A stretch of 64,000 nucleotides of DNA from Sphingomonas aurea (GTDB taxonomy: Bacteria; Pseudomonadota; Alphaproteobacteria; Sphingomonadales; Sphingomonadaceae): positions 1 through 64,000 of the forward strand of contig NZ_JAUUDS010000001.1 in NCBI RefSeq assembly GCF_030678875.1. The letters are read 5' to 3'. Shown here one piece after another: positions 28,101 through 37,036 of this stretch (within the stretch, counting starts at the first letter, position 1; each line of letters opens with the position of its first letter). A program made the translations under genes and the position numbers. The notes beneath the pieces were generated by a model. It had not been told where the DNA came from. It ran no database searches and was given only the letters and a program-made list of their open reading frames with translations.

Positions 28101-28111
<11 letters not shown>
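26738..28111 (+). CDS. macA: Periplasmic adaptor subunit, MacA/HlyD family
   Basis: The 457-residue adaptor has one N-terminal membrane anchor (about residues 24-44). It then has a lipoyl-like hairpin (VTVGSQLSGLVTKVVVDVND near 75), a coiled-coil region rich in Gln and Ala (about 110-200), and a beta-barrel part (SPVSGVVLARQVDPGQTV near 206). Near residues 291-305 is a low-complexity Ser/Thr run (SSSTTTSTTSTT). It would bridge the inner-membrane ABC transporter and the outer-membrane channel. The gene overlaps the ATPase gene by 11 nt. The substrate, possibly a macrolide-like compound or a lipopeptide, cannot be determined. Confidence 0.88.
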
Positions 28112-28841
<730 letters not shown>

Positions 28842-28857
28842 CGGCGCCATTTTGTCC

Positions 28858-28952
28858 CGTCATCCCCGCGAAGGCGGGAATCCAGACGCGCAACGCCGCC
28901 GATAGAGGCGCGACGCTAACGTCTATGGCTCCCCGACTCTGCGGGGATGACG
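28858..28952. repeat. Palindromic repeat between the ABC ATPase and permease genes
   Basis: CGTCATCCCCGC at 28858-28869 is perfectly inverted as GCGGGGATGACG at 28941-28952. The left arm continues into CGAAGGCGGGAATCCAG, a sequence seen as a dispersed repeat in many sphingomonads and other GC-rich proteobacteria. It occupies most of the gap between the two transporter subunit genes. Confidence 0.8.
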
Positions 28953-28971
28953 AGCCTGGAAGGTACGCCTG

Positions 28972-30177
28972 ATGTTCGGCACCACCCTCGTTCTCGCGCT
29001 GCGTTCGATTCGCCGGCACCTGCTGCGATCGTTTCTCACCATCCTCGGCATCGTCATCGGTGTCGGTGCGGTGGTGACGATGGTCACGCTGGGCAAGGCG
29101 ACGACCAGCGCGGTCCAGGCATCGATCTCGGCGCTCGGCACCAACGTGCTCCAGGTCCGCCCTGGGCAGGGCTTCGGTCGCGGTGGCGGCGGTCCGCGTC
29201 CGCCCGACTTCAAGGAGGCGGATGTCGAGGCGATCGCCAACCAGATCGCCGGCGTCACTGCGGTCGCTCCGCAGGCGAGTTCCTCGGCGACGGCGATCTA
29301 CAATGGCGCCAACTGGTCGACGACGATCAACGGCACCACCGACGCCTTCCTGATCGTCCAGCCCTGGCCGCTGGCGGCCGGCCGCTACTGGACGCCCGCG
29401 GAAGAGGCGGCTGGCAAGGCGGTCTGCCTGATCGGCAACACCGTCTACCAGAACCTGTTCCGCGGTGGCGACGCGGTGGGCCAGCGCATGCGGCTGGGCA
29501 ATATCAGCTGCGACGTGATCGGCGTGCTGACGACGCGCGGGCAGGGCGGGTTCGGCGACCAGGACGATGTGGTGGTGATGCCGATCAAGGCGGTGCAGCG
29601 CCGCTTCACCGGCAGCCAGGACATCCGGCTGATGCTGGTCGGCGTCGATCAGGCCTATTCGACCCAGACGGTGCAGGCATCGATCACCGACCTGCTGCGC
29701 CAGCGCCGCACGATCACGGGCGGCAAGGACGACGATTTCAACATTTTCGACACCAAGCAGATCAGCGATACGCTGACCAGCACGACGACGATGCTGACCC
29801 GCATCGTCGCCGCGGTCGCCGCCATCTCGCTGGTGGTCGGCGGGATCGGCATCATGAACATCATGCTGGTGTCGGTGACCGAGCGCACGCGCGAGATTGG
29901 CATCCGCCTGGCGATCGGCGCCGTCGCGCGCGAGGTGCTGCTGCAATTCCTGGTCGAGGCGGTGGCGCTGTCATGCCTGGGTGGTGTGATCGGGCTGGCG
30001 CTGGCGCAGCTCGTCATCCTGGCGCTGGTGCCGCTGATGCAGGTGCCCTGGACGTTCGACCCGCAGATCAACCTGATCGCCTTCGCCATATCGGCAGTGA
30101 TCGGGGTGGTGTTCGGCTATTTCCCGGCCCGACGTGCGGCTGCGCTGAATCCAATCGACGCGCTGCGCCACGAATAG
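28972..30177 (+). CDS. ABC transporter permease, MacB/FtsX family
   Basis: This 401-residue permease has the MacB layout: an N-terminal membrane segment (about 19-42, [20 protein letters not shown]), a large periplasmic domain (about 45-275, with [10 protein letters not shown] and Gly-rich [11 protein letters not shown]), then three C-terminal membrane segments (about 280-395) including [23 protein letters not shown]. It should pair with the ATPase encoded upstream, MacA and the outer-membrane lipoprotein. The gene follows the palindromic repeat directly and ends before a stem-loop terminator. Confidence 0.9.
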   Translation: MFGTTLVLALRSIRRHLLRSFLTILGIVIGVGAVVTMVTLGKATTSAVQASISALGTNVLQVRPGQGFGRGGGGPRPPDFKEADVEAIANQIAGVTAVAPQASSSATAIYNGANWSTTINGTTDAFLIVQPWPLAAGRYWTPAEEAAGKAVCLIGNTVYQNLFRGGDAVGQRMRLGNISCDVIGVLTTRGQGGFGDQDDVVVMPIKAVQRRFTGSQDIRLMLVGVDQAYSTQTVQASITDLLRQRRTITGGKDDDFNIFDTKQISDTLTSTTTMLTRIVAAVAAISLVVGGIGIMNIMLVSVTERTREIGIRLAIGAVAREVLLQFLVEAVALSCLGGVIGLALAQLVILALVPLMQVPWTFDPQINLIAFAISAVIGVVFGYFPARRAAALNPIDALRHE

Positions 30178-30194
30178 GGGCGTGGCGGCGGCGT

Positions 30195-30242
30195 GGAACC
30201 GGACACTACGTCCCCCCTCCCGTGTCCGGTTCCGCAGTTTTT
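30195..30242 (+). terminator. Stem-loop terminator of the efflux operon
   Basis: GGAACCGGACAC at 30195-30206 pairs perfectly with GTGTCCGGTTCC at 30222-30233 around a 15-nt loop. Five T residues follow at 30238-30242. It lies just after the permease gene and is a plausible intrinsic terminator, although the loop is long. Confidence 0.75.
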
Positions 30243-30397
30243 CTTCTGGTGGGCGTGCCGGAAACTGCGGATGGACGGTGGGGGACATAGACGCTGTTTA
30301 CAGGCGTGGGGGGTGTGTAGGACAGGGTCGATTGTTCGGTGAGGTCCGCTGTTGCCCGAAAGCGGACATTGCCGACCTGCTCTGATATGCTTGCACC

Positions 30398-30688
30398 ATG
30401 AGCGAACAGCTAGCCTTCGACGCCCTGATGCATGAGGTCTGTGTGGAGAGGGGTTGGTGCGGTTCCGTAGTCGGAGGTGAGCCGAGCCACGTCACCGACT
30501 ATCTGCCAGAGAGCGGAGAAGTGACGGCGGACCAGTTCGTCATGTGGCTATTCGCTGCAGATGGCGTCGACCCGAGTGATGATCCGGCGAAGTGGCAGAC
30601 GCACTATGACGGGCTGCGGGAGGCGTTCCTTCGCCATATGGGTGGCGATCGAGCCGAAGTGGAGCGGCTCAAATGGAACGGCAGCTAG
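30398..30688 (+). CDS. Small hypothetical protein
   Basis: This 96-residue soluble acidic protein (MSEQLAFDALMHEVCVERGW at the start, a MWLFAADGVDPSDDPAKW segment in the middle, ending VERLKWNGS) has no signal peptide or membrane segment. I do not recognise a family. The ATG at 30398 follows an AT-richer stretch with no strong ribosome binding site. It stands alone between the efflux terminator and a large palindromic region. Codon use looks ordinary for the window, which supports a real gene. Confidence 0.6.
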   Translation: MSEQLAFDALMHEVCVERGWCGSVVGGEPSHVTDYLPESGEVTADQFVMWLFAADGVDPSDDPAKWQTHYDGLREAFLRHMGGDRAEVERLKWNGS

Positions 30689-30703
30689 CCACCATTTCTG
30701 GTC

Positions 30704-30956
30704 GTGCCGGGCTCGTCCCGGCATCCACCGCTCCGCATGAATAGAGTATGATCCACTCGGATTGAACCAGCGACTTTGTCTCCCCGGCGAAGGCCGGGGC
30801 CCAGTTAGGAAAGCCGTCGTGACGACGTGCAACGCACTTCCTCGACATCCTCCCAACTGGACCCCGGCCTTCGCCGGGGAGGTGTTTCCGTTTCAGTGAA
30901 TCACACTCTAGCAGCCTGTGCGTGAGCGGTGCCGTGGATGCCGGGACAGGCCCGGC
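30704..30956. repeat. Nested 253-nt imperfect palindrome in an intergenic region
   Basis: This fills most of the 331-nt gap 30689-31019, which has no gene. Outer arms at 30705-30728 and 30934-30957 match with two differences (CCGGGCTCGTCCCGGCATCC against its inverse). Inner arms at 30781-30806 and 30855-30880 (TCCCCGGCGAAGGCCGGGG plus flank) match with one mismatch. Between them TAGAGTATGATCCAC mirrors GTGAATCACACTCTA. Both arms contain their own hairpins, so a cruciform is possible. A run of ten G follows at 30988-30997. Confidence 0.85.
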
Positions 30957-31019
30957 ATAACGGAGTGAGTAGGGTGGGTGTCTGGCCGGGGGGGGGGCGC
31001 TGCGCCCGCTCCCGTCCGA

Positions 31020-32783
31020 TCAGGCCGCGATGGCGTAGGGCTTGATCTCGCCGGCCAGGTACAGGTTGCGGGCCTTGGCGCGGCTCAGCTTGCCCGAGCT
31101 GGTGCGGGGCAGGGTGCGCGGTGGGATCAGCTCGATCACGCAGTTCATGCCGGTGACCGAGCGGACGCGCTCGCGGATCGCGTCGCGCAGGCGGGTGCGC
31201 TCCGCGTCGTCGCTGCTGCGGCACTGGACGAGTACCGCCGGCGTCTCCTCGCCGCCGGGTGTCGTGATGGCGAAGGCGGCGATGTCGCCCGCCTTGAAGC
31301 CGGGCAGCTGCTCGACCGCCCACTCGATATCCTGCGGCCAGTGATTGCGGCCGTTGACGATAATCATGTCCTTGGCACGGCCGACGATGTAGATGTAGCC
31401 GTCCGACATGTAGCCCATGTCCCCGGTGTCGAGCCAATTTGCTCCGGCGGAATCGGCGGCCATGCACGCCTCGGTCGCGGCGTCGTCGCGGAAATAGCCG
31501 ACCATCACCGACGGACCGCTGCACCAGATCTTGCCGATCGCACGCTCAGGCAGGGGAGTGCCGTCTTCCTCGCGCACTTCGACCTTCATGTCGCGCACCG
31601 GCTTGCCGCAATTGACGATCGCGCGGAACCGCTGCGGACGATGCCCCTCATGGTCGCCGCCCGACAGTTCGGTTTCCTCGACCAGCTCGACCCGGATGCC
31701 TTCGCCCGGCGGCATGATCGATACCGCCAGCGTCGCCTCTGCCAAGCCATAGCTGGGCAGGAAGGCGCTCGCCTTGAACCCGGCATCGGCAAAGGCGTCG
31801 ACGAAGCCCTGCATCACGTCCGGCCGGATCATGTCGGCGCCGTTCCCCGCGACCCGCCAGCGCGACAGGTCGAACCGGTCGGACGCGCGGGTCTGCGATG
31901 ACATACGCCGCGCGCAGATATCGTAGCCGAAGGTTGGCGAGTAGGAGAGCGTGGTCCCCTCGTGCCGGCTGATGAGATCGAGCCAGGCGAGCGGCCGACG
32001 CGCGAAATCCTCGGTCTTCAGATAGTCGGTCGAAACCTGGTTGGCGACCGGCGACAGGAAGCAGCCGACCAGCCCCATGTCGTGATACCAGGGCAGCCAG
32101 GAGACGCAGCGATCGCTGTCCTGGATTGCCATGCCATGGCTGTGCGCGGCCAGGTTGTTGAGCAGCTGGCCGTGGGTGATCGCGACGCCATGAGGGAAGC
32201 GGGTCGAGCCGCTGGAATATTGCAGATAGGCGATGTCGTCGCTGTCCGCGGCCGGCAGCACCGCCTCGGGTGCGTCGCGCGTCGCAAGCTCGGCCCAGTC
32301 GATGCCTGCAACACCGGCCAGCGTCGCTGCCTCGCCCGCCATGGTGGCGAGTTCGGGCGGGAAGATCAGCATGCGCGGGTCGCAGCTGGCGAGCTGGACA
32401 CGCAGCTGGTCGATATAGGAGTCGCGGCCCCCGAACGATGTCGGCAGCGGCAGCGGCACCGGCCAGGCGCCGGCATAGACCACGCCGAAGAACAGCGCGG
32501 CGAACTCGGCCGACGTCTCGGCGACCAGCGCGATCCGGTCCTGCGGGCGCACGCCTGCGGCAATCAGCCGGCGGGCGGCGACCAGCGCATCCGCGCGCAG
32601 CTCCGCGAACGGATAGGGGCGCAGCAGCGAGCCGCGGGCATCATGGAAATTCAGACCGCGTTGACCATCGGCGGCATAGTCCAGCGCCTCGCCCAGCGTC
32701 GTGAAGTCGGCGAAGCGGCGTGGCAGCGCGTCCCCGGTGGGGGTGGGGGCGAGCACGGCCGGAGCGGTGGTGTCGGTCGTCAT
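31020..32783 (-). CDS. Fatty acyl-AMP ligase (FAAL)
   Basis: This 587-residue enzyme activates a fatty acid as acyl-adenylate and usually passes it to an acyl carrier protein. Start at 32783 (MTTDTTAPAVLAPT) is an ATG; the TTG at 32798 is unlikely. Motifs seen: YLQYSSGSTRFPHGV near 180 (ATP loop), SWLPWYHDMGLVGCF near 222, SYGLAEATLAVS near 338, WLDTGDMGYM near 454 and the C-terminal lysine in TSSGKLSRAKARN near 566. The QYSSGSTR and WLPWYHDMGL forms are those of FAALs rather than acyl-CoA synthetases. No acyl carrier protein, polyketide synthase or NRPS lies nearby, so the acceptor is unknown. It diverges from recX. Confidence 0.88.
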   Translation of the reverse strand: MTTDTTAPAVLAPTPTGDALPRRFADFTTLGEALDYAADGQRGLNFHDARGSLLRPYPFAELRADALVAARRLIAAGVRPQDRIALVAETSAEFAALFFGVVYAGAWPVPLPLPTSFGGRDSYIDQLRVQLASCDPRMLIFPPELATMAGEAATLAGVAGIDWAELATRDAPEAVLPAADSDDIAYLQYSSGSTRFPHGVAITHGQLLNNLAAHSHGMAIQDSDRCVSWLPWYHDMGLVGCFLSPVANQVSTDYLKTEDFARRPLAWLDLISRHEGTTLSYSPTFGYDICARRMSSQTRASDRFDLSRWRVAGNGADMIRPDVMQGFVDAFADAGFKASAFLPSYGLAEATLAVSIMPPGEGIRVELVEETELSGGDHEGHRPQRFRAIVNCGKPVRDMKVEVREEDGTPLPERAIGKIWCSGPSVMVGYFRDDAATEACMAADSAGANWLDTGDMGYMSDGYIYIVGRAKDMIIVNGRNHWPQDIEWAVEQLPGFKAGDIAAFAITTPGGEETPAVLVQCRSSDDAERTRLRDAIRERVRSVTGMNCVIELIPPRTLPRTSSGKLSRAKARNLYLAGEIKPYAIAA

Positions 32784-32869
32784 CGTCGGTGCCTTCAATT
32801 ACGTCTGCACGGGCAACGCGAACGTGCCCGCTTTTCCTGTCGGGGGGCAGTGTGGCACAAACATGGCCG

Positions 32870-33433
32870 ATGGCCCAACCGCGCCGCCCTATTCCGCCCC
32901 TGGATGCAGCCGCGCTCGACCGGCTGGCGCTGCGCTACGTCGAGCGGTTCGCGACGACACGGGGGAAACTGGCCGACTATCTGCGCCGCAAGGTGCGCGA
33001 GCGGGGCTGGGACGGAGCGCCCGCCGATCCCGAGGCGGTGGCGGCGCGGATGGTCGCGCTCGGCTATGTCGACGATCGGGCCTATGCCGAGGCGAAGGCG
33101 GCGGCGCTGACCCGGCGCGGACTGGGCGGCGGGCGGGTGGCGGCGGCGCTGCGCCAGGCGCGGGTCGGCGAGGCGGACAGCGAAGCGGTGCGCCCGGTGG
33201 TCGAGGAGGGTGCGGTCGACAGCGCGCTGGCCTTTGCCCGGCGCAAGCGGATCGGCCCCTTCGCCGCGACCCCGGCCGACCGGCCGCTGCGCGAGAAGCA
33301 GATCGGCGCGATGATCCGCGCCGGCCATTCCTTTGCGCTCGCCCGTACGATCGCCGGTTCGCCGCCGGGAGAGCTTCCCCAATTCGATGACCGTATGACG
33401 TCAACTTCTTGCGACGACGCGGAACCATGCTAG
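32870..33433 (+). CDS. recX: RecX family regulatory protein
   Basis: RecX inhibits RecA filament extension and strand exchange. The start at 32870 (MAQPRRPIPPLDAAALDRLALRY, shortened here) is preferred, since the upstream extension to 32720 is antisense to the FAAL 5' end. The 187-residue protein has the three-helix repeats typical of RecX (YVERFATTRGKLADYLRRKV near 27; ALGYVDDRAYAEAKAAALTR near 64; GRVAAALRQARV near 90). The 3' end has a weakly conserved tail. recA is not in this window. The following cold-shock gene starts 24 nt downstream. Confidence 0.85.
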   Translation: MAQPRRPIPPLDAAALDRLALRYVERFATTRGKLADYLRRKVRERGWDGAPADPEAVAARMVALGYVDDRAYAEAKAAALTRRGLGGGRVAAALRQARVGEADSEAVRPVVEEGAVDSALAFARRKRIGPFAATPADRPLREKQIGAMIRAGHSFALARTIAGSPPGELPQFDDRMTSTSCDDAEPC

Positions 33434-33457
33434 TTGTCAGCCGTCAGGGGTGACGGA

Positions 33458-34015
33458 ATGAGGGCGCAGCAGGAGCAGGTGGACGGTACGGCGGTTGAGC
33501 CGATGCCGGTCGCCGGTGTCATCAAATGGTTCGACGTGACCCGCGGCTTCGGCTTTGCGGTGGCGGACGACGCATCGGTCGGCGACGTGCTGGTGCACTT
33601 CAGCGTGCTGCAGCCGCACGGCCGCCGCAGCCTGCCAGAGGGCGCACGCGTCGAGGCGCTGGTCGTCGAGCGGGGGCGCGGTTACCAGGCGAGCGAGATC
33701 GTCGCGATCGACCTGACCGATGCGGTCGCCGAGCCGCCGCCCGTGCGGCCACGCGGCGGCAGTGCCCGGATCGACCCGGTGTCGCTGATCGACACCGCCG
33801 GCCCGTTCGAGCCGGTCAGCGTGAAATGGTTCAACCGGCTGAAGGGCTATGGTTTCCTGATCCGCGCGGCGGACGGGTGCGACGTGTTCGTCCATATGGA
33901 AACGCTGCGCCGCGCTGGGATCGGCGAGGTCGAGCCCGACGAGCCCCTGCGCGCCCGCGTGGTCGATGGCGGCAAGGGTCCACTCGCCGCGGCGGTCGAG
34001 CGTACCCACGGGTGA
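33458..34015 (+). CDS. Protein with two cold-shock domains
   Basis: ATG at 33458 gives 185 residues containing two CSD folds. The first has [19 protein letters not shown] and [15 protein letters not shown] (about 20-85). The second has [20 protein letters not shown] and [13 protein letters not shown] (about 120-180). Both retain RNP1-like KGYGFL/RGFGFA and RNP2-like VFVH/VLVH motifs, so single-stranded nucleic-acid binding is expected. Such double-CSD proteins occur in alphaproteobacteria. The stop overlaps the GTG start of the DUF192 lipoprotein (34012-34015). Confidence 0.9.
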   Translation: MRAQQEQVDGTAVEPMPVAGVIKWFDVTRGFGFAVADDASVGDVLVHFSVLQPHGRRSLPEGARVEALVVERGRGYQASEIVAIDLTDAVAEPPPVRPRGGSARIDPVSLIDTAGPFEPVSVKWFNRLKGYGFLIRAADGCDVFVHMETLRRAGIGEVEPDEPLRARVVDGGKGPLAAAVERTHG

Positions 34016-34512
34016 GGGTGCGGATCGCCGCGCTGCTGCTCGCCTGCATGCTGCCCGGTTGCGGTCGCGGCGATGACGCGCAGCAGGCCGCGGCGGTGCG
34101 CGTCGTGCCGGTAACGGTCGAGGGGCCGGGCGGGCGGCATGTCTTTCGGGCCGAAGTCGCGCGGACCGCGGCCGAGCAGGAGCGGGGGCTGATGTACCGC
34201 ACCGGGCTGGCGCCCGACTTCGGCATGCTCTTCGCGCCCTATCCGCCGGACGGCGGCGCGCCGAAGCTGGCGAGCTTCTGGATGCGCAACACGCCCAGCC
34301 CGCTCGACATCCTCTTCATCCGCGCCGACGGCACGATCGCGCGGATCGCCGAGAACGCCATTCCCTTCTCCGACGCTCCGATCCTGTCGGGCGAGCCGGT
34401 GGCGGCGGTGCTCGAGGTGCCCGGCGGGCGCACGGCGGAGCTGGGCATTGGTGAGGGCGACCGCGTCCGCTGGGCCAAAGGGGCTGTTGCTGGCGACGCC
34501 GCGCCGCGGTAA
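34012..34512 (+). CDS. DUF192 family lipoprotein
   Basis: This is read from the GTG at 34012, which overlaps the stop of the cold-shock gene; the longer open frame from 33526 is antiframe to that gene and is rejected. The 166-residue product has a signal peptide with a lipobox-like [10 protein letters not shown] near residues 8-17. The DUF192 core is [24 protein letters not shown] near 50 and [16 protein letters not shown] near 85, followed by [13 protein letters not shown]192 proteins have no established function. GTG at 34018 is an alternative start. Confidence 0.85.
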   Translation: MRVRIAALLLACMLPGCGRGDDAQQAAAVRVVPVTVEGPGGRHVFRAEVARTAAEQERGLMYRTGLAPDFGMLFAPYPPDGGAPKLASFWMRNTPSPLDILFIRADGTIARIAENAIPFSDAPILSGEPVAAVLEVPGGRTAELGIGEGDRVRWAKGAVAGDAAPR

Positions 34513-34521
34513 GCGGGCGGC

Positions 34522-34917
34522 ATGGGCATCAATCGCAATCCTTTCACCTGGTGGAACGGCGCCAGCTGGGGCACCATCTTCTACGGTCTTCGCGGCATGC
34601 GGAAGATGGGCGAGGACGCACTCGGCAACGTCTATTACGAGGGTGGCAAGGACACCGCCGGCAATCCGCGCCGCTGGGTGATCTATCAGGGCGCGAACGA
34701 TGCCAGCCGGGTGCCACCGGCCTGGTTCAGCTGGCTGCACCATCAGGTCGACGACGTGCCCGACCGTGCGCTGCCGCCCGAGCGGCCGTGGCAGAAGCCG
34801 GCCGTGCCGAATATGACCGGCACCGCGCTCGCCTATCGCCCGCCCGGCGCGCTGGAAAAGGGCGGCCGCCGCGCCGCCGCGACCGGCGACTATGAAGCGT
34901 GGACGCCCGAGGGATGA
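34522..34917 (+). CDS. NADH:ubiquinone oxidoreductase accessory subunit, NDUFA12 family
   Basis: This 131-residue protein resembles the mitochondrial complex I subunit NDUFA12 (B17.2), conserved in alphaproteobacteria as an accessory subunit of respiratory complex I. Visible features are NPFTWWNGASWGT, DALGNVYYEGG, RRWVIYQGANDASRVPPAWFSWLHH near 50-75 and a C-terminal LAYRPPGALEKGG. The ATG at 34522 is 9 nt after the DUF192 stop. The stop overlaps the next gene's ATG (34914-34917). The main nuo operon is not in this window. Confidence 0.92.
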   Translation: MGINRNPFTWWNGASWGTIFYGLRGMRKMGEDALGNVYYEGGKDTAGNPRRWVIYQGANDASRVPPAWFSWLHHQVDDVPDRALPPERPWQKPAVPNMTGTALAYRPPGALEKGGRRAAATGDYEAWTPEG

Positions 34918-35543
34918 TACGCTGGCTGGCCGCGGTCGTGGTGGCCGCGGCGCTGCTTGCCGGCGGGTGGTTCGGCTATCGCGCGCTGACCGACCGTTCC
35001 GCTCCGCCCGCCGCGACGCGGGTCGCGCAGGTCGTGCCCGAGGGCATGCCCGACGATATCGAGACGATCGCGACCGGCACGTCGACCGCGGACCAGGGCA
35101 CCACGCCGATGGCGCAGCGGGTCGCGGTCCTCGGCCTGCTCAACAAGCGCAACGGCGAGGCGCGGGAACTCACGTTGAAGCCCGGCGCCGCGGTGCGGTA
35201 CGGCGACGTCGTGGTCAGGCTCTCCGCCTGCGAGAAGACGGCACCCTGGGAGCCGGAGGCGCTGACCGGCGCCTTCGTGCAGGTCGACGTGCGCGGCGCG
35301 GATCGCGGCTGGCGGCGGGCGTTCTCGGGCTGGCTGTTCAAGGAGCGGCCGGCGCTCAACGTCGTCGATCACCCGATCTACGATGTGTGGACCAAGAGCT
35401 GCACGATGTCCTTTCCGACGACCGATCCGGACACCGAGGCGGTTGCGCGGCCGACGCGGTCGAGTGCGCCGAAATCCGCGACGCCGACACCTGTACCCGC
35501 CGACGACGCGTCGCCCAGCGCCGCACCCAGCAATTCCATATAG
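34914..35543 (+). CDS. DUF2155 domain protein
   Basis: This 209-residue protein has an N-terminal membrane or signal segment (about 2-22, WLAAVVVAAALLAGGWFGY) and a DUF2155-like core (LLNKRNGEARELTLKPG near 79, CEKTAPWEPEAL near 106, FSGWLFKERPALNVVDHPIYDVWT near 137). It ends with a Pro/Ser/Ala-rich tail. In alphaproteobacteria this gene commonly sits beside NDUFA12 and aat, as here. Its last 166 bases overlap the 3' end of aat on the opposite strand. Function is unknown; a periplasmic location is likely. Confidence 0.85.
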   Translation: MIRWLAAVVVAAALLAGGWFGYRALTDRSAPPAATRVAQVVPEGMPDDIETIATGTSTADQGTTPMAQRVAVLGLLNKRNGEARELTLKPGAAVRYGDVVVRLSACEKTAPWEPEALTGAFVQVDVRGADRGWRRAFSGWLFKERPALNVVDHPIYDVWTKSCTMSFPTTDPDTEAVARPTRSSAPKSATPTPVPADDASPSAAPSNSI

Positions 35544-36085
35544 CGCGCCCGCGGCATCTCGACCGCGCCGAGCGAGGCGAGGTGCGGGGTCTGGAATTGG
35601 CAGTCGAGCAGCGTGAACCCGCCGGCCCGCAATCGCGCGACGAGCCAGGCGAGCGCGACCTTCGACGCGTCGGTCGCGCGGCTGACCATGCTCTCGCCGA
35701 AGAACGCCCTGCCCAGCGCCAGGCCATAGAGCCCGCCGACCAGCCGATCGCCGTCCCAGCACTCGATCGAATGGGCATAGCCCTTGCGGTGCAGGTCGAC
35801 GAACACCTGCTCGATGCTGCCGTTGATCCAGGTTTCGGGCCGACCGGCGACGCTTTCTGCACATAGCCGCAGGATCGCGGTGAAATCGCGGTCGGCGGTC
35901 ACGCGGAACCGGTCGGCGGCGACCGTCCGTCGCAGCGATTTCGACAGTCTGAATCCGTCGAGCGGCAGGATCGCCCGCCGCCGCGGCTCGACCCAGTACA
36001 CGCCGGCGGCGTCGCGTGCGTCCGCCATTGGGAACACGCCGAGCGTATAGGCGCCGAGCACGATCTGCGGGTCAAGGCGCTCCAT
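35378..36085 (-). CDS. aat: Leucyl/phenylalanyl-tRNA-protein transferase
   Basis: Aat attaches Leu or Phe to N-terminal Lys or Arg of proteins, marking them for ClpAP by the N-end rule. The 235-residue protein has the family N-terminus VLGAYTLGVFPMAD, VYWVEPRRRAILPLD near 29, WINGSIEQVFVDLHRKGYAHSIECWD near 87 (shortened motif) and LLDCQFQTPHLASLGAVEMPR near 163. ATG at 36085 is preferred over GTG at 36091. Its 3' end overlaps the convergent DUF2155 gene by 166 nt, so the last about 55 codons are read on both strands. Confidence 0.92.
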   Translation of the reverse strand: MERLDPQIVLGAYTLGVFPMADARDAAGVYWVEPRRRAILPLDGFRLSKSLRRTVAADRFRVTADRDFTAILRLCAESVAGRPETWINGSIEQVFVDLHRKGYAHSIECWDGDRLVGGLYGLALGRAFFGESMVSRATDASKVALAWLVARLRAGGFTLLDCQFQTPHLASLGAVEMPRARYMELLGAALGDASSAGTGVGVADFGALDRVGRATASVSGSVVGKDIVQLLVHTS

Positions 36086-36126
36086 CGTCACACGGCAGGG
36101 TGACGGCGGCCGGGCGGACTGGCAAG

Positions 36127-36156
36127 AAAAAAGGCCGGCGGACGATGCCGCCGACC
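36127..36156 (-). terminator. Minus-strand intrinsic terminator after the MliC-like gene
   Basis: Read on the minus strand, GGTCGGCGG (36156-36148) pairs with CCGCCGGCC (36141-36133), allowing one G-U pair, and is followed by six T (36132-36127). It lies 26 nt downstream of the lipoprotein gene ending at 36182 and upstream of aat. Confidence 0.8.
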
Positions 36157-36181
36157 TCGATGGGTGGCCGTGATCGACCGG

Positions 36182-36562
36182 TCAGTCGTGACAGGTGAGG
36201 GCCGGCTTGCCGGCGACGGTTACCGTCACGCTCTTCTCGTCGCCCGTCATGGTCGTGCCGTTCTCGCCGACATAGGGCTTGCCGGCCTCGGGCGCGGTCA
36301 GGCGCACCGGCGTCGCGGTCGAGGGGACGCGCACGCTGGCGAGCTTGTCGCCCTGGAAGAAGGTGACGCCGACCAGCGAACCATTGGCGCAGCGCAGCGT
36401 CTTGTCGGCGCGAATCGCCGGCGGCAGCTCGACCGGCGCGGCATTCGCCAACTGGTTCTTCATCGGATCGGGGTTGGTTTCGATCACCTCGGGCTGCGAC
36501 GGCTGCGAGTTGCAGGCGGCGAGCGCCAGGAGCGGGAGGAGCAGGGTGGGGCGCATCTTCAT
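36182..36562 (-). CDS. Lipoprotein resembling C-type lysozyme inhibitor MliC
   Basis: Start at 36562 (MKMRPTLLLPLLALAACNSQ) gives a signal peptide with a LAAC lipobox; the longer frame to 36601 is less likely. The mature part is short (126 residues in total). It holds two cysteines about 75 residues apart (TLRCANGSLVGVTFF near 68 and PALTCHD at the C-terminus) and a beta-rich middle, as in MliC/PliC inhibitors that protect against host lysozyme. The typical Ser and Lys inhibitory residues are not clear, so the assignment is tentative. A terminator follows. Confidence 0.7.
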   Translation of the reverse strand: MKMRPTLLLPLLALAACNSQPSQPEVIETNPDPMKNQLANAAPVELPPAIRADKTLRCANGSLVGVTFFQGDKLASVRVPSTATPVRLTAPEAGKPYVGENGTTMTGDEKSVTVTVAGKPALTCHD

Positions 36563-36640
36563 AGCGGTTCCGCGCTTTGCCAATGCCCGCGGCAGCGTCA
36601 AGCACGGATATGCCGCAGGCGCGAAAAAGCGGCAGAGCGT

Positions 36641-37036
36641 TTACCGGATCGCCGGTACCACGTCGGTGCGGCCGAAGTCGTCGCCCTTGAACAGCAGCGG
36701 CTCACCCGTCTCCTTCGCCAGCGCATAGGCGAAGCAGTCGCCGAAGTTCAGCCGGGCAGGGTGGCCGGTGCCGATGCCGTAGGTGCGATAGGCGAGCGCG
36801 GCGAGATGGGCCTGGGTCGTGGTCACGGGCGCGATCTCGATCCGCCACTCAGCCATCATTCCGGCGAGCGTGGCGTCGTGCATGCCCCGGAAGCGACGGA
36901 GCAATACCGCGGCAAGCTCGACCCAAGACCCCGCCGACAGGCGTACGCCGGGTGTCTTGCTCAGAAGCGCGTCGAAGATTGCTGCGTCGGGTTCCTCGAT
37001 CAGCACGGCGAGTATCGCCGATGTGTCTACGATCAC
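36641..37036 (-). CDS. vapC: VapC-type PIN-domain toxin
   Basis: This 131-residue PIN ribonuclease has the acidic metal-binding residues in place: D4 in MIVDTSAIL, E40 in WVELAAVLLRR, D99 in NFGDCFAYALA and D117/D118 in FKGDDFGRTDV. It would cleave RNA, often tRNA or rRNA, when free of antitoxin. It starts at GTG 37036 and overlaps the vapB stop by four bases, the usual toxin-antitoxin layout. Composition is like its neighbours. Confidence 0.92.
   Translation of the reverse strand: MIVDTSAILAVLIEEPDAAIFDALLSKTPGVRLSAGSWVELAAVLLRRFRGMHDATLAGMMAEWRIEIAPVTTTQAHLAALAYRTYGIGTGHPARLNFGDCFAYALAKETGEPLLFKGDDFGRTDVVPAIR

Noticed and set aside
30988..30997. Run of ten G residues near the end of the FAAL gene, as a possible phase-variable tract
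   Set aside because: It lies outside the coding region and upstream of no start codon, so slippage would not switch a gene. It may also be a sequencing artefact.
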